A stretch of DNA of 41,736 nt, from positions 1-41,736 of the IMG/VR virus record IMGVR_UViG_3300005086_000029, one strand, 5' to 3'. This document shows, one piece after another, positions 18,649 to 27,311 of this stretch. Position numbers and translations under genes: made by a program. The notes under the pieces were generated by a model. It saw only the letters and a list, made by a program, of their open reading frames with translations. It had not been told where the DNA came from and ran no database searches. The DNA comes from a virus. The number at the start of each line of letters is the position of its first letter. Positions within the stretch are counted from its first letter, which is position 1.

Positions 18649-19176
18649 TTAATTAATTTTAATGCTTCTTGTATTAAGTCCATTTTTAATATTTTTAATT
18701 ATATTTTCCCAAATTTCTACCGAACAATCTCCTCTACCACAATTTGCAGCATAACACGCTAAAACAACATTTTCTTTAGTATAACCTTTTGTACAGTCTA
18801 ATCTGTCAATAGTTAATTTAGAAGGATTTCTACTCCCTTCAATAGAATCTATTTCTAATTCTATATTGTACCAATAACACTTACCATTTTGTTTTTTAAG
18901 AAGCTGTTTTATAAATTTTAAATCTATAATATCTTCTTCTGAACTTTGGTATTTTTGCTTATCTCTTTGAATAGTTCCACTAACTATGTACATTAAAGGA
19001 TTTTTTCTTTTGTATTTAGCTGATTCTAATCTATGCTTTTCACGTTTTTCTTCAAATTTTTCAGGACTATACCACACTTCTCCATTAGTTTCTTTATAAA
19101 AAGGATGATGGTATTGCCAAAATATTAGATTTTTTGTAGGATGTTTATCCCCTCTTTTAAATTTCTTGTTATTCAT
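18649..19176 (-). CDS. Free-standing HNH endonuclease
   Basis: 175 aa. N-terminal basic region followed by an HNH/endonuclease VII-like core: NGKCYWYNIELE, KLTIDRLDCTKGYTKENVVL, CYAANCGRG. Cys and Asp/Asn positions fit a zinc-stabilised beta-beta-alpha metal nuclease. No intron features surround it; it lies after a 19-aa gene stub and has its own promoter, so it behaves as a free-standing homing endonuclease that has interrupted or replaced a gene. Confidence 0.8.
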   Translation of the reverse strand: MNNKKFKRGDKHPTKNLIFWQYHHPFYKETNGEVWYSPEKFEEKREKHRLESAKYKRKNPLMYIVSGTIQRDKQKYQSSEEDIIDLKFIKQLLKKQNGKCYWYNIELEIDSIEGSRNPSKLTIDRLDCTKGYTKENVVLACYAANCGRGDCSVEIWENIIKNIKNGLNTRSIKIN

Positions 19177-19195
19177 ATCTTAATCATTTAAGATA

Positions 19196-19227
19196 CAAAG
19201 TTAAGAAATTTATTTTAAATATCCAAA
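19196..19227 (-). promoter_or_regulatory. Bacteroidota-type promoter for the free-standing HNH gene
   Basis: TTTG (in TTTGGATA), 20-nt spacer, TAACTTTG: an exact match to TAnnTTTG. It lies about 20 nt before the HNH ATG at 19176. Confidence 0.65.
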
Positions 19228-19248
19228 TATTTTAATGATTATTTTTCA

Positions 19249-19308
19249 TCAAATCCCTTTCTCTTTAGCTAATTTAGCTGTTTCAAATGTAATTAATTGT
19301 TCCTTCAT
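19249..19308 (-). pseudogene. 19-aa gene stub truncated next to the HNH insertion
   Basis: The ATG overlaps the stop of the 125-aa gene as TAATG, the coupling used elsewhere in this phage. It reads MKEQLITFETAKLAKEKGI and then TGA. The reading resembles the start of a longer phage protein. The frame ends about 20 nt before the HNH promoter, and no continuation is seen after the HNH gene, so it looks cut off by the HNH insertion. Confidence 0.5.
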
Positions 19309-19685
19309 TATTCTTTTAATTTAATCCAACCAAATTCAATTTGTTGTTCTACTGTTATTCCGTTCCAATTACAAGCATATCCTAATTCTCTTGCTTTATC
19401 AATGAATCTCGCATATCCAGAATACTGTAATAATCTACTTCTTTTATTTTCTATTGAATTAGATGAAGATAATACAGATTTACCCCAAACAAAATCCCAT
19501 AATATTATTACATTCTCATCACTTATACTTGATAGTGGTTTTAGTTCTAAATATCCAACTTCAACCGTATTATCCATTAAATTACTTACAGGATAAACAG
19601 CTTTAGTCTTTCCACTCAATCTTAAAACATATTGCTTATAATATTGAGCAAAGAATTTAGCTTTGTTTTCTAAAGTGTTTTTCAT
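19308..19685 (-). CDS. Hypothetical protein, 125 aa
   Basis: Not assigned a function. Central region VEVGYLELKPLSSISDENVI and C-terminal part RELGYACNWNGITVEQQI look like a small globular protein. It lies 5 nt downstream of the primase gene and is coupled to the stub by TAATG. Confidence 0.75.
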   Translation of the reverse strand: MKNTLENKAKFFAQYYKQYVLRLSGKTKAVYPVSNLMDNTVEVGYLELKPLSSISDENVIILWDFVWGKSVLSSSNSIENKRSRLLQYSGYARFIDKARELGYACNWNGITVEQQIEFGWIKLKE

Positions 19686-19690
19686 AATTT

Positions 19691-20770
19691 TTAAAAAGGT
19701 ATGTATATATTACATTCCCATATAGTTTTTATTTTTTGTTTTAGTGTTAAATCTTCTTCATCTGGAAATAAATTTAATTCTATATTTGATATATTTTTAA
19801 CTAAATCACTAAAATCTTTAGATTTAAATTTATCAGGTATTATTAAATTTATAAAATTATACTTATTAATTAATACTTTTGCAAATTCTTGCCCCCAATT
19901 AGTATCTTTATCATAATCATTATCATATAATAAATATATATCTTTAAATCTAGATTTTAATTCTTCTATAATATGATCTTTAGGTTTAATAGATTCTGCT
20001 TGTAAAGATACTGCTGGAATACCTAAAACATCTACAATAGACATTACATCTTTTAAAGATTTAGTAATAATTAATTTATCACCTGTTTCTGGTAATTGTT
20101 CCCAACCTTGCCATACAGAAGAATCATGATTATTAATCCATTTATATTCTTTACTAAACGGTTGATATATTTTATAAGTTTCATCTTTATCTTTTGTTTC
20201 TATAAAACAATATGCATATTTTTCTGTTTTTATAGGTGTATTATTAATAAATACATATTTTAAAGGTTCAACTCTATATCTTTTTAATGTAGATAAAGTT
20301 ATACCAAATGTATTCCAGTAAATTAAATCATGTATTAACCATTCTCTCTTTGATTTACCTAAACTAAAATTTGCAGAATCTAATAATTTTTTTTTATCTT
20401 CAAATATTATAGACTTATCTTTTTTAAAATTTGTTTTTTTTAAAGTATTTTTATATTCAAATATATTAGTTAAATCAAAATCAATTACTATTTGACTTAA
20501 TGCTTCAAAATAAGTATATCCAAACATTAATTGTACAAATTTTATACAATCTCCAGCACCTAATACAAAATCTTTAAAGCATAGTTCACCACTTTCACCT
20601 ATAAAGTATCCAAATGATTTATTTTGTTCTTTTGGTCTTAGAGGAGATAACATACCTTTAAAAGATATATCTTTACCACTATAATATCTATATATGTCTA
20701 TAGGGTCTATTTCCTTTAAAAGTAAATCTTTAGTTACATGTTTTCTATTTAAATTTATTGGTTTAACCAT
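19691..20770 (-). CDS. DnaG-like primase (Toprim domain)
   Basis: 359 aa. The N-terminal SPLRPKEQNKSFGYF followed by LCFKDFVLGAGDCIKFVQ resembles the primase zinc-domain region but lacks a complete CHC2 Cys set. Toprim motifs: LIITKSLKDVMSIVDVLG (with Lys in place of the usual Glu of the EG motif) and IYLLYDNDYDKDTNWGQEFA (DxD-type acidic cluster). It would make RNA primers at the fork with the DnaB helicase. It lies just after a terminator following the SSB-like gene. Confidence 0.75.
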   Translation of the reverse strand: MVKPINLNRKHVTKDLLLKEIDPIDIYRYYSGKDISFKGMLSPLRPKEQNKSFGYFIGESGELCFKDFVLGAGDCIKFVQLMFGYTYFEALSQIVIDFDLTNIFEYKNTLKKTNFKKDKSIIFEDKKKLLDSANFSLGKSKREWLIHDLIYWNTFGITLSTLKRYRVEPLKYVFINNTPIKTEKYAYCFIETKDKDETYKIYQPFSKEYKWINNHDSSVWQGWEQLPETGDKLIITKSLKDVMSIVDVLGIPAVSLQAESIKPKDHIIEELKSRFKDIYLLYDNDYDKDTNWGQEFAKVLINKYNFINLIIPDKFKSKDFSDLVKNISNIELNLFPDEEDLTLKQKIKTIWECNIYIPF

Positions 20771-20787
20771 TGATGTTATTTTTATAA

Positions 20788-20816
20788 ATAAAAAAAGGGG
20801 AAGTTTCCCTCCCCTT
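20788..20816 (-). terminator. Rho-independent terminator between SSB-like gene and primase
   Basis: On the minus strand AAGGGGA and TCCCCTT pair (7 bp) around an 8-nt loop and are followed by a T-run of seven. It lies 20 nt after the SSB-like stop. Confidence 0.75.
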
Positions 20817-20836
20817 AAATTATTAAATATTAATTA

Positions 20837-21394
20837 TTAAATTACAAAATCATCACTAGGTTTATCTGGCTGTACTTGTTCTAATAAATCAGAATTAGAA
20901 GCTTTTAATACCGTTGAAGAACCATCATTTGCTGGTTCAATAAAGTTAAAGAATCTAATACTTAAATATTTACTAGGTCTATTAGTAGTACCATAATTAG
21001 TGTAGATATTGAATTTTTTATTAGCAGAATTTTCTTTTATAATTTTAAATAAAACATCATAAGCTTCTTTAGAACTTGATATAGACGGGAATGTATAGTC
21101 ATCTCCTACAACTGCTTTTGCAATATGTAAAACTCTACCTACCATTAATTTCTCCCATCTTTCATTTTCTTCTTGAGACTTTTGAGGATTAGGTGTAATA
21201 TAATAAAATCCTGAATTAATAGAACCTAATTCATCAGTAACTATTAATTTATAATCAGGTGTATTACCTTCTCCTTGTTTTTCTTCTATAGAAATTTCTA
21301 CATTTCTTACTAATCCTGCTTTACCATTATTAAAAATGGTTTTTGTTTGGAAATCTTTTCCGTTTAAATCAAACATATTTTTTCTTTCTTTCAT
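20837..21394 (-). CDS. Candidate single-stranded DNA-binding protein
   Basis: 185 aa; the start may instead be the Met at residue 7 (MFDLNGKDF). A beta-rich body is followed by a flexible tail ending KPSDDFVI, an acidic-hydrophobic tip like that of SSB proteins that recruits replication partners. It lies between the Sak4-like ATPase and the primase, where crAss-like phages keep an SSB. No fold motif is decisive. Confidence 0.55.
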   Translation of the reverse strand: MKERKNMFDLNGKDFQTKTIFNNGKAGLVRNVEISIEEKQGEGNTPDYKLIVTDELGSINSGFYYITPNPQKSQEENERWEKLMVGRVLHIAKAVVGDDYTFPSISSSKEAYDVLFKIIKENSANKKFNIYTNYGTTNRPSKYLSIRFFNFIEPANDGSSTVLKASNSDLLEQVQPDKPSDDFVI

Positions 21395-21400
21395 TAATCA

Positions 21401-22165
21401 TTAATCATTTATAAATATATTTGTCCAATCTATTGAAAGTTGCCCTTCTTCATTGGACGTAGCCACTACAATTTTTTTATTCTTCAAATGCTCACTTCTT
21501 GACCCACATAGTAAAGCTTCTGAAGGTTTAAAATTAATTATAGTATCATTTTCATCTCTGTATAGATAACCTATAGCATCAACTTTAGAACATAAGATTG
21601 CTGACATTTTACCAGCTAAATCTAATCCTCTTTCATTCATTTCTTCTCCGTCAACTTCAACTAGTTTATCTTTAACATGACCTAATATAATTAAAGTATC
21701 ACATAAATCTTCTAGTTTATTTAATGTTTTAGAAAGAGCTAATCTAGTCCATCTGTAACCAGCTCCATTTGCTAAAGTTGTAACATCATCCCCAACCCAA
21801 TTACGACCTTGAGGAGTTTCTCTATACATTTTATTAGCTAAAGGTAAAACAATATCTTCTAATGCTGTTACAGTATCTATCGTTATGTACTTGTAAACAT
21901 ATCCATTAATTTTTTTGTTTTCTTCAGCTATTTTATTAATCAATCGTGTTAATGTTACGATTGGTAATACTTCTGCTTTAGCACTTTCTTTAATAACATC
22001 ATATTTCAAAGCGTCAACAAATTCTGAACCACTTTCTAAATCTATTATTAAATTATTTTCTAATGCAGAAACTACAGTAGTTTTTCCCATTTTAGGTTGG
22101 CTAAATATAACCATACTTTTAGGATTAACTCTTGTAGATTTTGTTATTGTTTTTGGTAATTCCAT
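21401..22165 (-). CDS. RecA-like AAA ATPase (Sak4-type)
   Basis: 254 aa. Walker A is SQPKMGKTT after a short N-terminal strand (MVIFSQP); YKYITIDT is the Walker B strand; LIILGHVKDK is a sensor-like strand. Size and layout fit phage Sak4-like single-strand annealing/recombinase ATPases, which act with SSB. The gap to the SSB-like gene is 6 nt. Confidence 0.82.
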   Translation of the reverse strand: MELPKTITKSTRVNPKSMVIFSQPKMGKTTVVSALENNLIIDLESGSEFVDALKYDVIKESAKAEVLPIVTLTRLINKIAEENKKINGYVYKYITIDTVTALEDIVLPLANKMYRETPQGRNWVGDDVTTLANGAGYRWTRLALSKTLNKLEDLCDTLIILGHVKDKLVEVDGEEMNERGLDLAGKMSAILCSKVDAIGYLYRDENDTIINFKPSEALLCGSRSEHLKNKKIVVATSNEEGQLSIDWTNIFIND

Positions 22166-22203
22166 TCTATCATCTTCTTTCCGTCCTACACCTCCACATT
22201 GTT

Positions 22204-22338
22204 TTAAATTGTTCTAAATCTTCTCTTAGATTGCCATATAACACTTTTAGAACGTCCTATATTAGCTAATCTATTTATTCTAGTATTAATACCTTCATGA
22301 GCTTCATTAAGCTGTGCATTACCATTATTTTGATTCAT
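22204..22338 (-). CDS. Small basic protein, 44 aa
   Basis: Reads MNQNNGNAQLNEAHEGINTR with a basic C-terminus (WQSKRRFRT). The ATG overlaps the stop of the 49-aa gene as TAATG. Codon use matches the neighbours. Function unknown. Confidence 0.6.
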   Translation of the reverse strand: MNQNNGNAQLNEAHEGINTRINRLANIGRSKSVIWQSKRRFRTI

Positions 22339-22487
22339 TAATTTATTGTTTTTAAACTATCATTTTTTCTATAAGGCATAACATCAAATGTAACACCTGA
22401 TTGTGAATTATTTATATAGGTTTTATGAATTAATATACCATTTCTATAAATATATGATTCATTTCCTATAATTTTACTTACCATCAT
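22338..22487 (-). CDS. Small protein, 49 aa
   Basis: Reads MMVSKIIGNESYIYRNGILI and ends MPYRKNDSLKTIN. It starts 4 nt after the thyA stop and is coupled to the next small gene by TAATG. Function unknown. Confidence 0.6.
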   Translation of the reverse strand: MMVSKIIGNESYIYRNGILIHKTYINNSQSGVTFDVMPYRKNDSLKTIN

Positions 22488-22490
22488 AAT

Positions 22491-23597
22491 CTATTTATTA
22501 TAAGCTAACATTTCTGCTTTTATAACTGGTTGTTCTGAATGTTCTGTTAAATTAAAATCACTAATTTCTCTTGAATTTATCCATTGATTAAAATTATTAT
22601 GCATACCCATTTTAAAACCAGTAAAATTTTCTAATTCACATCTACTATTTAATACATCTGTACTTCTATTTAGTTGCTCTTTAACAGCATCTAAATGTGG
22701 TTCATAAATATGTACATTACGTAAATCTCCATATAATTCACCAGGAACCATATTAACTATTTTACCAATAATATGAGCTAATAAAGCATAACTAGCTATA
22801 TTAAAGGGAATTCCCAAAAAGGAGTCACAACTGCGCTGCTCCCATACTAAATCAAAACCATATTTAGGAACATTATTTTCATTTAAAAATTTGTTTTTTA
22901 ATTTAGATTCTTTAAAGATTGTATTAGTTGGATTACCCCATAAATGTAATCTTTCATTAGTAGTCAATTCATACACCATTAGTTGAAATCCTTTATGACA
23001 AGGTGGTAAAGCCATTTGATCTAATTCAGCAGGATTCCAAGCTGTTACAATATGAGATGAAGATAATGGTTTTTCTTTAAGATTTTTAATAAGATTAGCT
23101 ATTTGGTCTACATATATAGGGAAAGAATCATTAGGTCCTACATTATGTACTGTAAAGTTTCTCCATTGAGCACCATATATTCTACCTACATCTCCTAATT
23201 TATAATCACTACCTGCAATAGCAGGATATTTAGGCGTATTTTTACAATGCTGAATAAATTCTTCAAAAGAGTATTTAAATTCCTTCTCACCTATTGTTTT
23301 ATCACTTACTTTGCAGTAATAATTATAAGCATCTTTATTCCAAATATTAATATTATTATCTACAAGATATTTAATATTTGTATCACCTCTCAAAAACCAT
23401 AATAACTCTCCTACTACTCCTTTCCAATAAAGTTTTTTAGTAGTTATAGCTGGAAAACCATCCTTAAAATCATGTTTAAATTGATAACTAGGTATTTGTA
23501 TTCTATTAATACCTTTCCTATTAGGATCTTCATATTTAAAACCATTTTTTAAAATAGTATTTAATAATTCATGATAATTTTCATCTATAATTGCCAT
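22491..23597 (-). CDS. thyA: Thymidylate synthase
   Basis: 368 aa. Makes dTMP from dUMP with methylene-tetrahydrofolate. Motifs: KGINRIQIPSYQFKHDF near the N-terminus, LLWFLRGDTNIKYL, GRIYGAQWR, the active-site ALPPCHKGFQLMVYE with the nucleophilic Cys, FLGIPFNIASYALLAHII and LYGDLRNVHIYEPHLDAV. Longer than most ThyA because of an insert around residues 90-130. It overlaps the HAD-like gene by 13 nt in a nucleotide-metabolism run. Confidence 0.95.
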   Translation of the reverse strand: MAIIDENYHELLNTILKNGFKYEDPNRKGINRIQIPSYQFKHDFKDGFPAITTKKLYWKGVVGELLWFLRGDTNIKYLVDNNINIWNKDAYNYYCKVSDKTIGEKEFKYSFEEFIQHCKNTPKYPAIAGSDYKLGDVGRIYGAQWRNFTVHNVGPNDSFPIYVDQIANLIKNLKEKPLSSSHIVTAWNPAELDQMALPPCHKGFQLMVYELTTNERLHLWGNPTNTIFKESKLKNKFLNENNVPKYGFDLVWEQRSCDSFLGIPFNIASYALLAHIIGKIVNMVPGELYGDLRNVHIYEPHLDAVKEQLNRSTDVLNSRCELENFTGFKMGMHNNFNQWINSREISDFNLTEHSEQPVIKAEMLAYNK

Positions 23598-23968
23598 TTA
23601 TTTTTCATTTCTTTAATTTTTATTACATCATATATAGTATGCCATTTAGGTAATGTAAATAAACATCTATCATCAATATAAATATCTCCTGATATTTTTC
23701 TACAGTCTGCACCATATTTTTCTATAAGATGAGGAAAGTTACAATTAATATAGTGATATTTAATACCTGCATTTTTAAGTGTATTTATAGCATCTGCTTC
23801 AAATATCCCACTTCTACAGGTATTAATCACTATACCATAACCTTCATCATATAATTTATTAATATAATGTTTAGCATTTTTTTTAATTTCACCTATTTTA
23901 GGATACGCATTCTTAACAATAGTTCCATCAAAATCAATTACTAATATTCGTTTTGGTATTTTATTCAT
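23585..23968 (-). CDS. HAD-like hydrolase/phosphatase
   Basis: 127 aa. ILVIDFDGTIVK is HAD motif I with the nucleophilic Asp; VINTCRSG is motif II; GDIYIDDRCLF is motif IV. Small cap-less HAD phosphatase of the type phages keep near nucleotide genes. The substrate is unknown, perhaps a nucleotide monophosphate or a nucleic-acid 3' phosphate. Overlaps thyA and the phosphoesterase gene. Confidence 0.8.
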   Translation of the reverse strand: MNKIPKRILVIDFDGTIVKNAYPKIGEIKKNAKHYINKLYDEGYGIVINTCRSGIFEADAINTLKNAGIKYHYINCNFPHLIEKYGADCRKISGDIYIDDRCLFTLPKWHTIYDVIKIKEMKNKWQL

Positions 23969-24638
23969 AATTTATTATATTTCCATTACTTGTTAATTTT
24001 CCAAATTTTCCATCTGTTAGTATACTACCATTACTAAAAGTAGTATCTAAAATAGATAGTTTCATCGTACCAGCATTAATAATATCTTTATTATTATGAA
24101 TATGACCAAATAAATGATATTTTATATTTAAATTTAATACTCTTTTCATTAATGCACTACAACCACATCTTTCTACATAGTTATTATAATCATGAGAATA
24201 GTCTAATATACCTTTAGGTGGTGTATGTGTTACTAAAATATCAGTATCTTCAGGAATATGTTTCCATATTTTATTTAATTTACTTCTATTTTTCATAAAA
24301 CACCAGTTACCAAATGTAGGACAATGTGGACTTCCCCATATTTTAATACCTTCAATAGTAATATCTTCATTTTCTAAATATATAATACCATATTCTTCAA
24401 TAATTTTTTTAGTAACTCTATTCTTTTCAATTGAAGAATCATGGTTACCAGCTATCATAATTTTATATTTACAATCTATTAATGCAAACCAATGTAAAAA
24501 GTTTAACATTTCTACTTCATTTAAAACTGGATTTAATGGATTAGTAGCATCTCCAGAAAATATAATCATATCTATACCTTTTGGTATATCTAATAAACTA
24601 TGATATGTGTGACTATCGCTAAAGTGCCATATTTTCAT
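23961..24638 (-). CDS. Calcineurin-like metallophosphoesterase
   Basis: 225 aa. All metal-binding blocks are present: HFSDSHTYH, IIFSGDAT, MIAGNHDSS, LVTHTPPKG and FGHIHNNK. A dinuclear metal phosphodiesterase or phosphatase acting on nucleotides or nucleic acid. It overlaps its neighbours by 8 and 4 nt. Confidence 0.88.
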   Translation of the reverse strand: MKIWHFSDSHTYHSLLDIPKGIDMIIFSGDATNPLNPVLNEVEMLNFLHWFALIDCKYKIMIAGNHDSSIEKNRVTKKIIEEYGIIYLENEDITIEGIKIWGSPHCPTFGNWCFMKNRSKLNKIWKHIPEDTDILVTHTPPKGILDYSHDYNNYVERCGCSALMKRVLNLNIKYHLFGHIHNNKDIINAGTMKLSILDTTFSNGSILTDGKFGKLTSNGNIINYE

Positions 24639-24958
24639 TTTTTTAAATTTTTATCAATATATCTATCGTCCATATCTTTTCTAAATAAAAACATGTATGA
24701 TAAAAACATTGCATTACATAATATGTGACCAATATGACTAAGTTTACTTTCTTTATCTTCATCCTCACCTTCAATAAATGAATTTAGATGACGCTGTAAA
24801 CTTTCACACACTTCAGTGTATTTCAAACCTTTCTTCCAGTTGTGACTGTCATATTTTTGTGTTCCAAACATTAATACCTGCACTAAAGGTTCCAGTGCTT
24901 TCCATGATACTAATGACCATTTTAATTTCCCTTCATTAAATCTATCTCCTTCTTTCAT
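24635..24958 (-). CDS. dATP/dGTP pyrophosphohydrolase-like protein (MazZ/DUF5664 type)
   Basis: 107 aa, all helical. KEGDRFNEGKLKWSLVSW and MFGTQKYDSHNWKKGL are characteristic of the family, and SLQRHLNSFIEGEDEDKESK with HIGHILCNAMFLSYM forms the acidic metal-binding helices of all-alpha NTP pyrophosphatases. Family members hydrolyse dATP/dGTP to monophosphates. It overlaps the dnaB stop by 17 nt. Confidence 0.75.
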   Translation of the reverse strand: MKEGDRFNEGKLKWSLVSWKALEPLVQVLMFGTQKYDSHNWKKGLKYTEVCESLQRHLNSFIEGEDEDKESKLSHIGHILCNAMFLSYMFLFRKDMDDRYIDKNLKK

Positions 24959-25910
24959 TTTTTCTTACTATATTATTAATAAAATCATATACTTTTTTCA
25001 ATCCGATATCATCAGATGGTTTAGGTAACTCTTTAAAATAATTAACTGCTCCATCAAAATAAAGAGGACAAGTAGTTCCACCACCTCCTTCTCTACCACC
25101 GACAATTTCTAAAAATCTAATATTATCTCTAAAGAATTTAACATTATAACCATAATACTCTGGCATTTCATGTCTAAATGGACTAAATAGTCCTAATATT
25201 AAATCTGCATCTCTACCTGTAAGCTTACAATCGCCTAACCCTTCTGAAGTTGGTTTTAATTTACTAGCTTTAAAGTTGTCTAATGACTCTTGTGCAGATG
25301 CTTGTTGTTGTATTACAACAGGTATATATTTATATTTATTTCTTAATGTAATTAAATAATCAGAAGATAATTTAACTATAGATTGGTGTAATGACATTTT
25401 ATGACCATTTTCTGAATCACAAGATATTAGTGATATATGGTCTATTATTATCATTACATATTCTTCAGGATTATCAGCTTCATAATAATCATCAATTTCA
25501 GTTTCTGTAGTTTCACCTGTTTTATTATTAACAAATTTAACTACTTTCTTATGTTGAGTACCATTATTATTAGCATAATCTCTACAAAATTTATAAATAC
25601 CAAAAGGATTTCTGATATCATCAATAAATTCTACTATTTCTTCAATTTTATCAAAATAAGGTTTATACTTATCTATCAATTCTAAAGTTTCTTCAGATAA
25701 TACATTATCAGACTTAGTGCTTCTAAGGTCTTTAGGAGCTATTCTAACACCTTCTTTTACATAAAGTATATTAGAGAATGCTGATAACATTTTCTGTTCT
25801 TTACTCATCTCTAGTGTAAAGTAGAAGATTTTTAATCTAATATTTAAATTATTATCTATAACTTGCTTAATCGTATTATATACAAATAACCAATCAGTTA
25901 TTTGTGTTTT
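24942..25910 (-). CDS. dnaB: Replicative DNA helicase DnaB, exon 2
   Basis: 322 codons plus stop. The exon starts with the Lys-Thr of Walker A (KTQITDWLFVYN). IFYFTLEMSK, YVMIIIDHISLIS (Walker B) and GLGDCKLTGRDADLILGL are RecA-core motifs of DnaB-like helicases. Alone, with a TTG start at 25913, it would lack a P-loop; joined to exon 1 it gives a 377-aa protein with the complete VGKTQ loop. It unwinds the fork with the phage primase and PolB. Confidence 0.88.
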   Translation of the reverse strand, partial: KTQITDWLFVYNTIKQVIDNNLNIRLKIFYFTLEMSKEQKMLSAFSNILYVKEGVRIAPKDLRSTKSDNVLSEETLELIDKYKPYFDKIEEIVEFIDDIRNPFGIYKFCRDYANNNGTQHKKVVKFVNNKTGETTETEIDDYYEADNPEEYVMIIIDHISLISCDSENGHKMSLHQSIVKLSSDYLITLRNKYKYIPVVIQQQASAQESLDNFKASKLKPTSEGLGDCKLTGRDADLILGLFSPFRHEMPEYYGYNVKFFRDNIRFLEIVGGREGGGGTTCPLYFDGAVNYFKELPKPSDDIGLKKVYDFINNIVRKNERRR

Positions 25911-25955
25911 CAAATTTGTTACTTAAAAATTATTATGTGTCTCTCTCTCTTGTAA

Positions 25956-26471
25956 CTAATATAGTTCTATGTGTTCTAAAGTTATATATCCCAAAGGAGC
26001 TTTAAATTCTTCATTTAATAATTCTTCATCATATCCCATTAATAATAAAATATCATATAAGGAAGTTTCTTTACTACAACCATCTTTATATTTTTTATAT
26101 AAATATCCATTATAATTATATACTAATTTATTTAATTTATAATTATTATTATTACGTGATAATGGATTAGTATATATTACCCAAGCTTTAGCATCTGGAC
26201 AATACATTAAACATAAATTATTATATATATGTAATATTAATAATTTAACATATTTAGCTAATTCTACTTTAGTAGTATCAGGATAATATGTAGTTACTAA
26301 AGAATAAAGATCATCAAAACTTCTAGATCTACCTTTTCTACATTGCTCTTTTTGAAAATTTATATCTTTAAATGTTTGAGGAAAACTTGAACTATTTTTA
26401 TATAATCTTATCAACCAAGAGAACACTTTTTCTTTATATTTTGGTAATTTTTTATTTATGTATAATTTCAT
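25956..26471 (-). CDS. Intron-carried protein with C-x-KG-RSFDDLY motif, 171 aa
   Basis: Function unknown. KEQCRKGRSRSFDDLYSLV followed by TTYYPDTTKVELAKY matches a protein at 35316-35777, so this is a two-member family in this genome. Basic N-terminus, Tyr/Asn-rich middle, acidic C-terminus (MGYDEELLNEEFKA). It lies between the intron core and the 3' splice site. It could be a new homing-type DNA-binding protein, but no nuclease motif is visible. Confidence 0.7.
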   Translation of the reverse strand: MKLYINKKLPKYKEKVFSWLIRLYKNSSSFPQTFKDINFQKEQCRKGRSRSFDDLYSLVTTYYPDTTKVELAKYVKLLILHIYNNLCLMYCPDAKAWVIYTNPLSRNNNNYKLNKLVYNYNGYLYKKYKDGCSKETSLYDILLLMGYDEELLNEEFKAPLGYITLEHIELY

Positions 26472-26549
26472 TTTTTTTATAATTTTTAAGGATTAATCAT
26501 TTCTGTTAATCTCTATATGTCACCATATAGTTCAGACTGTCTCTTCAAC

Positions 26550-26741
26550 CTAATAATCTAATTCAGTATCTTCAAAAAAGTTATTAGGTTGTTCATTGTC
26601 AGTCGTTACACCCTTTTTACTATCTAAAAACGAAATAAAATCATCTAATATAGAATAATGATTATCACACCATTCTTTTTTTAATTTTTTTATTTCTTCT
26701 ATAGTAAACTGTGGCACGGGATTGTCTTTATTCTTTTCCAT
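26550..26741 (-). CDS. Small protein overlapping the dnaB intron core, 63 aa
   Basis: Starts MEKNKDNPVPQFTIEEIKKL (a start 12 nt earlier is possible) and ends in an acidic tail, TELDY. Codon pattern looks coding up to about residue 50; the rest runs through the intron P7/P8 strands, so coding and ribozyme sequence overlap. It overlaps the 193-aa gene by 14 nt. Function unknown. Confidence 0.5.
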   Translation of the reverse strand: MEKNKDNPVPQFTIEEIKKLKKEWCDNHYSILDDFISFLDSKKGVTTDNEQPNNFFEDTELDY

Positions 26742-27309
26742 AAAAAAAATCATTTACATTTATTTTTCTAAAATCTGTATTATTAAAATCTTTATAACTT
26801 CTTATTTTAACTTTACTTGGATCAGGTGTATGACCTGTATGCCAATAGGTAATTCCTAAATTTTTTAACTGCATATAAAAATAACAAAATCTCTTTAGTT
26901 TACTTTTATATTTACATTTACCTTTCATTAAAGATTCAAATAATTGAATATTATTTTTACCTTTATAATATTCATTACCAATATATTCAAATAAAAATCT
27001 AACTAATGTTAATACTAATAAATTTTTATTTCTTTCTTTAAAAGCTTTAAAAGTTAAAGAATCTTTTTCAATAACTACATCTTCTAATTTTAACATATCA
27101 ACTATATATTGTATATAAAAATCAACATATGGTAAAGATACTTCTCTACTATATTTTTTTATAGTTATACTACTATTAATATAGTTAAAGTCATTATAAG
27201 GTAATCTACTAAAGTATTGATAAGATTTTACATCTAATATAGTAGCATTTGTTTTAGTATTTGTTATACTATAACAACAACATAGGCACCAATCAAAATT
27301 TTTTCTCAT
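26728..27309 (-). CDS. Hypothetical protein in dnaB intron, 193 aa
   Basis: Not recognised. Cys-rich N-terminus (FDWCLCCCYSITNTKTN), then SYQYFSRLPYNDFNY, a helical middle (LLVLTLVRFLFEYIGNEY) and a basic C-terminal region (GKCKYKSKLKRFCYFYMQL; HTGHTPDPSKVKIRSYKDF). No HNH, GIY-YIG or LAGLIDADG motif. 2 nt from the 107-aa gene, so part of the intron operon. Confidence 0.7.
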   Translation of the reverse strand: MRKNFDWCLCCCYSITNTKTNATILDVKSYQYFSRLPYNDFNYINSSITIKKYSREVSLPYVDFYIQYIVDMLKLEDVVIEKDSLTFKAFKERNKNLLVLTLVRFLFEYIGNEYYKGKNNIQLFESLMKGKCKYKSKLKRFCYFYMQLKNLGITYWHTGHTPDPSKVKIRSYKDFNNTDFRKINVNDFFYGKE

Positions 27310-27311
27310 AA

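Noticed and set aside
25911-25913. TTG start that would give a separate 323-aa DnaB protein
   Set aside because: It would lack the glycine part of Walker A, and the missing part is present as exon 1 at 28359-28523 with matching group I splice signals.
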